DNA of 9,158 nt, taken from positions 1-9,158 of the forward strand of contig JAEOUK010000224.1 in the NCBI GenBank assembly GCA_016839385.1, written 5' to 3'. Under the pieces are notes generated by a model. That model made no database searches. It saw only the letters and a list, made by a program, of their open reading frames with translations, and was not told the origin of the DNA. The stretch comes from Promethearchaeota archaeon. GTDB taxonomy: Archaea; Asgardarchaeota; Lokiarchaeia; Sigynarchaeales; MK-D1. The position numbers and the translations under genes were made by a program. Of this stretch, positions 5,781 through 9,158 are shown piece by piece (positions within the stretch are counted from its first letter, which is position 1; each line of letters starts with the position of its first letter).

Positions 5781-7184
5781 ATGAAAAATCGATACGATGT
5801 TGTGGTTATTGGTGCTGGAACAGCAGGTTTGTTTATTGCACGAAAACTAGCAATGCTAGACCATAGTGTGTTAGTCATTGAAAAACAGAATCGAGAATCT
5901 TGTGGCTCCAAAATGGACCAATTTCACATTGCACAGTCTTCCTTTAAAAAATATGGAATTCCAAGACCCGAGAATAACTTTGAAGAATTTATCACTACCC
6001 AAGAGGGAACAACAATCGTTTCACCAAATTTTGAATTTCGAAAATTCATGAAATACCCAATTTATGTGTTGCGATTCCAATATTTCGTCCAGAGGTTGAT
6101 AAAACTCGCAAAGGAGATCGGAGTGGATTTCGAATTCGAAGCAGAGTACCAACAGGGAATATTTGAAGATAAAGTTCTTCGTGGTGTTAAAATTCTTAAA
6201 TATGATGTTATTTTAGAGTACTACGGTAAAATTATTATCGATACTACAGGTTCTGATGCTTCTGTCCGACGTTCCTTGCCAAGTGACTATCATATGGAAA
6301 CTTTTCCAGTTAATGATTCAGAAAAAATGTATGTGATTCAACGAGTGGTTAAATGGGAAAATCCAGAAGAAAATCCTGCAAAAATTGAAAAAGGAATCTC
6401 ATATACATATTATAAAACTTGGTTTGCTCAGCATTTTCTTGAAAATGCGAGCATTTTTGGAAATGGACAACCTGAAGGATTTCAAAACACTGAAAAAGCT
6501 TTCGATATATTCAATCAGAAATTTCCGGTACCAAAATATACTCAAATTGAAGAACATAGAGCAACAACGACATATCGGAGAAGTCCGTATTCATTAGTAT
6601 CTGATGCTTTTGCTTGTGTTGGAGATTCAGCCTGTATGACGGAACCCCATTCAGGAGAAGGAGTAAAATGTGCGTGGGGAGCATGTGAATTGTTAATCGA
6701 AAAAATTCATAAAATCCTCTCACAAGATAGAGTAATTGAATATGTATCACGGAAAGACTTATGGGAAGTAAATGTTCATTATTTCCGCAATCAAGGTGCA
6801 AAATTGGCAGGTTTACTATCCCAAATTCCTGAAGCAGCAAACTTATCAGCTGAAGATGTAAATTTTCTTTTCAAAAAAGACATTATTTTTAGTTCTAAAG
6901 ATTTTGAGGATATGAATCAGTACTATGAATTGAAGATTGATGGAAAACGTATGAGAAAGATTGCTAAGACTGTCATAGGGGGTTTACTTACAGGAAAATT
7001 AACCTTCAAAGCAGTAAAGTCTATGTTAGGATCCATGAAAATGTCAGGTCAAGTACGGGAACACTATGAACAATATCCAGACAAAATTTTATTATTTCCA
7101 GCTTGGAAGGAGAAAGCAGATAAACTTTGGTCTAAAGTAGGTAAAATGCAATATACTTTAGAGGAAGAAATAAAAAATAAGTAA
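5781..7184 (+). CDS. Geranylgeranyl-reductase-family FAD-dependent oxidoreductase
   Basis: The 467 residues begin with a Rossmann FAD-binding motif, VVIGAGTAG (8-16), with the acidic ribose-binding Glu34 at the end of the next strand. Cys41-Gly42 (ESCGSKMD) matches the Cys-Gly pair near the flavin in geranylgeranyl reductases. DTTGSDASVRR (154-164) and the second FAD motif ACVGDSACMTEPHSGEGV (278-295) are typical of the family. Relatives saturate isoprenoid chains of archaeal membrane lipids or of chlorophyll and quinone side chains, but many paralogues have unknown substrates. A C-terminal region (~350-467), rich in Lys and Glu with a hydrophobic stretch near 397-405, is less conserved and could contact membrane or substrate. 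It is slightly longer than the ~380-450 usual for archaeal members. No signal peptide. Followed after 16 bp by the convergent malic enzyme gene. Family call firm, lipid substrate inferred. Confidence 0.82.
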   Translation: MKNRYDVVVIGAGTAGLFIARKLAMLDHSVLVIEKQNRESCGSKMDQFHIAQSSFKKYGIPRPENNFEEFITTQEGTTIVSPNFEFRKFMKYPIYVLRFQYFVQRLIKLAKEIGVDFEFEAEYQQGIFEDKVLRGVKILKYDVILEYYGKIIIDTTGSDASVRRSLPSDYHMETFPVNDSEKMYVIQRVVKWENPEENPAKIEKGISYTYYKTWFAQHFLENASIFGNGQPEGFQNTEKAFDIFNQKFPVPKYTQIEEHRATTTYRRSPYSLVSDAFACVGDSACMTEPHSGEGVKCAWGACELLIEKIHKILSQDRVIEYVSRKDLWEVNVHYFRNQGAKLAGLLSQIPEAANLSAEDVNFLFKKDIIFSSKDFEDMNQYYELKIDGKRMRKIAKTVIGGLLTGKLTFKAVKSMLGSMKMSGQVREHYEQYPDKILLFPAWKEKADKLWSKVGKMQYTLEEEIKNK

Positions 7185-7202
7185 AAAACAGTCTTTTTGA
7201 CT
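7183..7202 (-). terminator. Hairpin plus T-tract between convergent genes
   Basis: The + strand reads AGTC-TTTTT-GACT (7190-7202), a small 4-bp stem with a 5-base loop. On the minus strand the stem is followed by one G and then TTTTTT (7188-7183), resembling an intrinsic terminator for the malic enzyme transcript. On the + strand the T5 loop could help end the flavoprotein transcript. The stem is short, so the T-tract is the stronger evidence. Confidence 0.4.
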
Positions 7203-8550
7203 ATTCTTTATAGGGGGGAATAAAACCCTCTTTCATCAAATACTGCGCTATATCTCTGGTATTTTTGATGATAGATTGAGCTTGGTCAAAAATTTCATCA
7301 TAGGACAATTTTATTCGAGCAAGCCCTTGTTCAATTGCTTTCACTCCCACTGCAGCTGCTTCTCGTGGGTAAATCTCCCAATCATCCATTGTGGGAATAA
7401 TTTGATCTTCTCGTAATCCTTTTTCTTCTTGAACAAGTGCGATTTCTTCAGCTGCAGCAATACACATTTCGTCACTTATGGTTACTGCTCGGACATCTAA
7501 TGTACCACGGAAAATTCCGGGAAAACCTAATGAATTATTTACTTGGTTCTCGAAATCAGAGCGTCCGGTAGCAACAATCCGAGCACCTGCTTCCTTTGCA
7601 TCCCAAGGCCAAATTTCAGGAATGGGGTTAGCACATGCGAATACAATAGCATCATCTGCCATGGAGGACACCCATTCTTTTTTGATCGTATCTGGACCGG
7701 GTTTTGAAAGACCGCACATGATATCAGCTCCTTTCATAGCTTCAGGAATTCCGCCTGTTAACCCTTCTCCATTAGTAGTTTTAGCAATTTCTTCTTTATA
7801 TCCTTCTAAATCTTTTCTATCAAGACTTAATATACCAGTGGAATCAACAAAGACGCATTTTTTCGGATCGTATCCAGCGGAATATAAGATTCTCGCAATT
7901 GCAACATTTGCGGAACCTGCACCAATAAGCGCAATTTTCACATCACTTTTCTTCTTCCCCACGATCTTTAATGCATTTATCAATCCTGCCAATGTTACGC
8001 AGGCTGTTCCTTGTTGGTCATCATGCCATACAGGAATCTTCATATCAGGATCTGATCGTAATGTATCCAGAATTTTGAAGCATTTTGGTTTAGAAATGTC
8101 TTCTAAATTAATTCCTCCAAAAGTAGGTTGTACCCATTTTACAATTTGGATAATCTGTTCAGCATCTAAATCAGGACCGATACATAATGGCCATGCATCA
8201 ACACCCCCTAGATATTTGAATAAAAGTCCTTTACCTTCCATAACAGGCATAGCTGCTTCTGGTCCAATATCTCCCAATCCTAATACACGAGTTCCATCAC
8301 TCACAACAGCTACTGTGTTCCATTTATGCGTATAGTGATATACCAATTCCTTATTTTTATGAATTTCTCGACAAGGAGCAGCGACTCCTGGTGAGTACCA
8401 GATTCCAAAATCTTGGAAATCTCGAATCGCACATCGTGGAACGGTCGCGATTTTTCCTCGGTAAAAAGGGTGCATCTTTAGGGCATTTTTTGCAGGTAAT
8501 TTTGCCTTTTCCACTAGTTCTTCTTTTGTGATAGGTTTATCTTTACTCAT
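7201..8550 (-). CDS. Malic enzyme (oxaloacetate-decarboxylating malate dehydrogenase), short form
   Basis: The 449 residues correspond to the short bacterial/archaeal malic enzyme, without the phosphotransacetylase-like domain carried by ~760-residue MaeB. It converts L-malate to pyruvate and CO2 with reduction of NAD(P)+, linking the citric acid cycle to pyruvate. Visible: YSPGVAAPC at 52-60 (catalytic Tyr52), MEGKG at 104-108 (catalytic Lys107), metal ligands in NLEDI (Glu150, Asp151) and HDDQQGT (176-182), a dinucleotide motif GAGSAN at 210-215, FACANPIPEIWP at 304-315, and GRSDFENQVNN at 329-339. GAGSAN differs slightly from the common GAGAAG/GAGAAN. Asp236 at the end of the second Rossmann strand does not settle NAD versus NADP preference. 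The ATG at 8550 has a weak GTGAT Shine-Dalgarno-like sequence 10 bases upstream. It lies convergent with the flavoprotein gene and downstream of the LVIVD-type gene on the same strand, 108 bp apart with its own likely promoter. Confidence 0.93.
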   Translation of the reverse strand: MSKDKPITKEELVEKAKLPAKNALKMHPFYRGKIATVPRCAIRDFQDFGIWYSPGVAAPCREIHKNKELVYHYTHKWNTVAVVSDGTRVLGLGDIGPEAAMPVMEGKGLLFKYLGGVDAWPLCIGPDLDAEQIIQIVKWVQPTFGGINLEDISKPKCFKILDTLRSDPDMKIPVWHDDQQGTACVTLAGLINALKIVGKKKSDVKIALIGAGSANVAIARILYSAGYDPKKCVFVDSTGILSLDRKDLEGYKEEIAKTTNGEGLTGGIPEAMKGADIMCGLSKPGPDTIKKEWVSSMADDAIVFACANPIPEIWPWDAKEAGARIVATGRSDFENQVNNSLGFPGIFRGTLDVRAVTISDEMCIAAAEEIALVQEEKGLREDQIIPTMDDWEIYPREAAAVGVKAIEQGLARIKLSYDEIFDQAQSIIKNTRDIAQYLMKEGFIPPYKE

Positions 8551-8551
8551 G

Positions 8552-8601
8552 CTACTAAATCACACAATATCGATTAGTGATTCATGACAACTACTAAATC
8601 A
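8552..8601. repeat. Pair of 11-bp direct repeats upstream of the malic enzyme gene
   Basis: CTACTAAATCA occurs at 8552-8562 and again at 8591-8601, 39 bp apart start to start. Both lie between the probable TATA-like box (8601-8608) and the ATG at 8550 on the minus strand. A partly inverted version, GATTAGT, lies between them at 8572-8578. They could be operator half-sites or a chance duplication. Confidence 0.35.
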
Positions 8602-8608
8602 AAATAAA
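8601..8608 (-). promoter_or_regulatory. Possible TATA-like box of the malic enzyme gene
   Basis: TTTATTTT on the minus strand would place transcription start near 8578 and give a ~28-base leader carrying a weak GTGAT ribosome binding site. The alternative CGATATTG nearer the gene is a poorer TATA match. Confidence 0.3.
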
Positions 8609-8636
8609 GCTATCTATACAATTGTTCGTTGGAATG

Positions 8637-8653
8637 AAAAAAAGAGAAAAGAA
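8637..8653 (-). terminator. T-rich terminator after the LVIVD-type gene
   Basis: The minus strand reads TTCTTTTCTCTTTTTTT, starting six bases past the stop codon at 8659. There is no clear stem. A pyrimidine-rich U-tract of this kind is the usual archaeal termination signal, and it separates this gene from the malic enzyme gene. Confidence 0.5.
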
Positions 8654-8658
8654 TTGGA

Positions 8659-9158
8659 TTATGTGTGATATGCGTATTGGTCTTTGTGTCTTAAAACCAC
8701 AGAAATTGCCAGAGGTACACATACAATTAAACTTAATACAATTGCAATCCAAGTATAACTCAAGCTAGCTTCTTCACGATAATAATCGTTCTTTATACCT
8801 TCAACTAATCGAAAGATCGAAACACCTGTATAACGTAATATATACATTTCAGATGTTGCTTGATGGACGTAAATATCATGTGCATTTCCCCCAGAAGTAT
8901 AGGGATCAAATTTACCAACTAAATTGAAATTTAAAGGTTTTTTGAGTGAATACACTTGTGTATGACCACTTCGAAAAAGGATATACGTATAATCAGATGT
9001 TATATGCAAAGATTGCACATCTTCAAGCGATATACCATCCAATACTGCTGGATTATTCGGATTGGTTACATCTCCAATGACATATCCATTGTCAGCATCC
9101 GCTACGAATATGTATCTCCTACTATCCACCAATTGCACCATTGTCTTCCGAACGTTAA
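8659..9158 (-). CDS. Membrane-anchored LVIVD-type beta-propeller protein, C-terminal part
   Basis: The frame stays open to the right window edge (five more codons beyond the Met at 9141), and that Met sits inside a repeat strand, so the true start lies outside. The visible ~165 residues hold the end of a beta-propeller. 'RRYIFVADADNGYVIGDV' followed by TNPNNP (8-31 from Met 9141) is a typical LVIVD repeat, with strand, turn, strand and 'D-x-(S/T)-x-P-x-x-P' end. Weaker strands follow at 40-112. A hydrophobic helix at ~129-150 (WIAIVLSLIVCVPLAISVVL) ends in basic RHK, and a ten-residue tail follows. This predicts an exported propeller domain with a C-terminal anchor and a short cytoplasmic tail. 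An N-terminal signal peptide would be expected beyond the window. LVIVD proteins are mostly surface proteins of unknown function, possibly binding proteins. Confidence 0.72.
   Translation of the reverse strand, partial: NVRKTMVQLVDSRRYIFVADADNGYVIGDVTNPNNPAVLDGISLEDVQSLHITSDYTYILFRSGHTQVYSLKKPLNFNLVGKFDPYTSGGNAHDIYVHQATSEMYILRYTGVSIFRLVEGIKNDYYREEASLSYTWIAIVLSLIVCVPLAISVVLRHKDQYAYHT

Noticed and set aside
6385..6840. Short open frames on both strands inside the flavoprotein gene
   Set aside because: They overlap the FAD-family coding region, including its second FAD motif, and show no motif or start signal of their own.
7478..8335. A 285-codon open frame on the + strand antisense to the malic enzyme gene
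   Set aside because: It lies wholly inside a strongly conserved gene on the other strand, its translation matches no family I know, and long antisense frames are common opposite conserved genes. Treated as a shadow.
1..9158. Search for tRNA or rRNA genes, CRISPR arrays, insertion sequences, toxin-antitoxin or defence genes
   Set aside because: No cloverleaf, regularly spaced repeat, transposase motif or terminal inverted repeat was seen, and the eight genes leave only gaps of about 110 bp or less.

Overview
This is an AT-rich, tightly packed window (roughly one third G+C by eye) with eight protein-coding genes and no RNA gene, insertion sequence, CRISPR array or phage gene that I can see. 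It looks archaeal. TATA-like elements sit about 25-28 bp upstream of several ATG codons that lack a Shine-Dalgarno sequence, which is the layout of leaderless archaeal mRNAs. A geranylgeranyl-reductase-family flavoprotein also fits. An Asgard-type or other mesophilic AT-rich archaeon is plausible, but nothing here fixes the lineage.

Layout from left to right: (1) the 3' part of an acyl-CoA dehydratase activase-related (DUF2229/HgdB-like) gene, + strand, cut by the window edge; (2) uronate isomerase UxaC, - strand; (3) a P1-family (DmpA/BapA, S58) self-processing peptidase, + strand; (4) a fumarylacetoacetate hydrolase (FAH) family enzyme, - strand; (5) a LarA-family nickel-pincer 2-hydroxyacid racemase/epimerase, + strand; (6) a geranylgeranyl-reductase-family FAD oxidoreductase, + strand; (7) a short-form malic enzyme, - strand; (8) the C-terminal part of a membrane-anchored LVIVD-type beta-propeller protein, - strand, cut by the right edge. 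No stretch above 110 bp lacks a gene.

Strands alternate, so most genes appear to be single transcription units with their own promoters. Convergent pairs 1/2 and 3/4 overlap by exactly four bases at their stop codons, and pair 6/7 is 16 bp apart. Divergent pair 2/3 appears to share one near-palindromic TATA element.

Functionally, several genes concern sugar acids, hydroxy acids and keto acids: UxaC (hexuronate isomerisation), FAH (cleavage or decarboxylation of keto acids), LarA (inversion of a 2-hydroxy acid), malic enzyme (malate to pyruvate) and a relative of 2-hydroxyacyl-CoA dehydratases. A loose organic-acid catabolism neighbourhood is a reasonable inference. The strand arrangement argues against a single operon. 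The peptidase, the flavoprotein and the propeller protein have no evident link to it. I found no convincing wholly new system. The most useful leads are active-site substitutions in the FAH and P1 enzymes, the LarA homologue of unknown substrate, and the promoter and stop-codon architecture.
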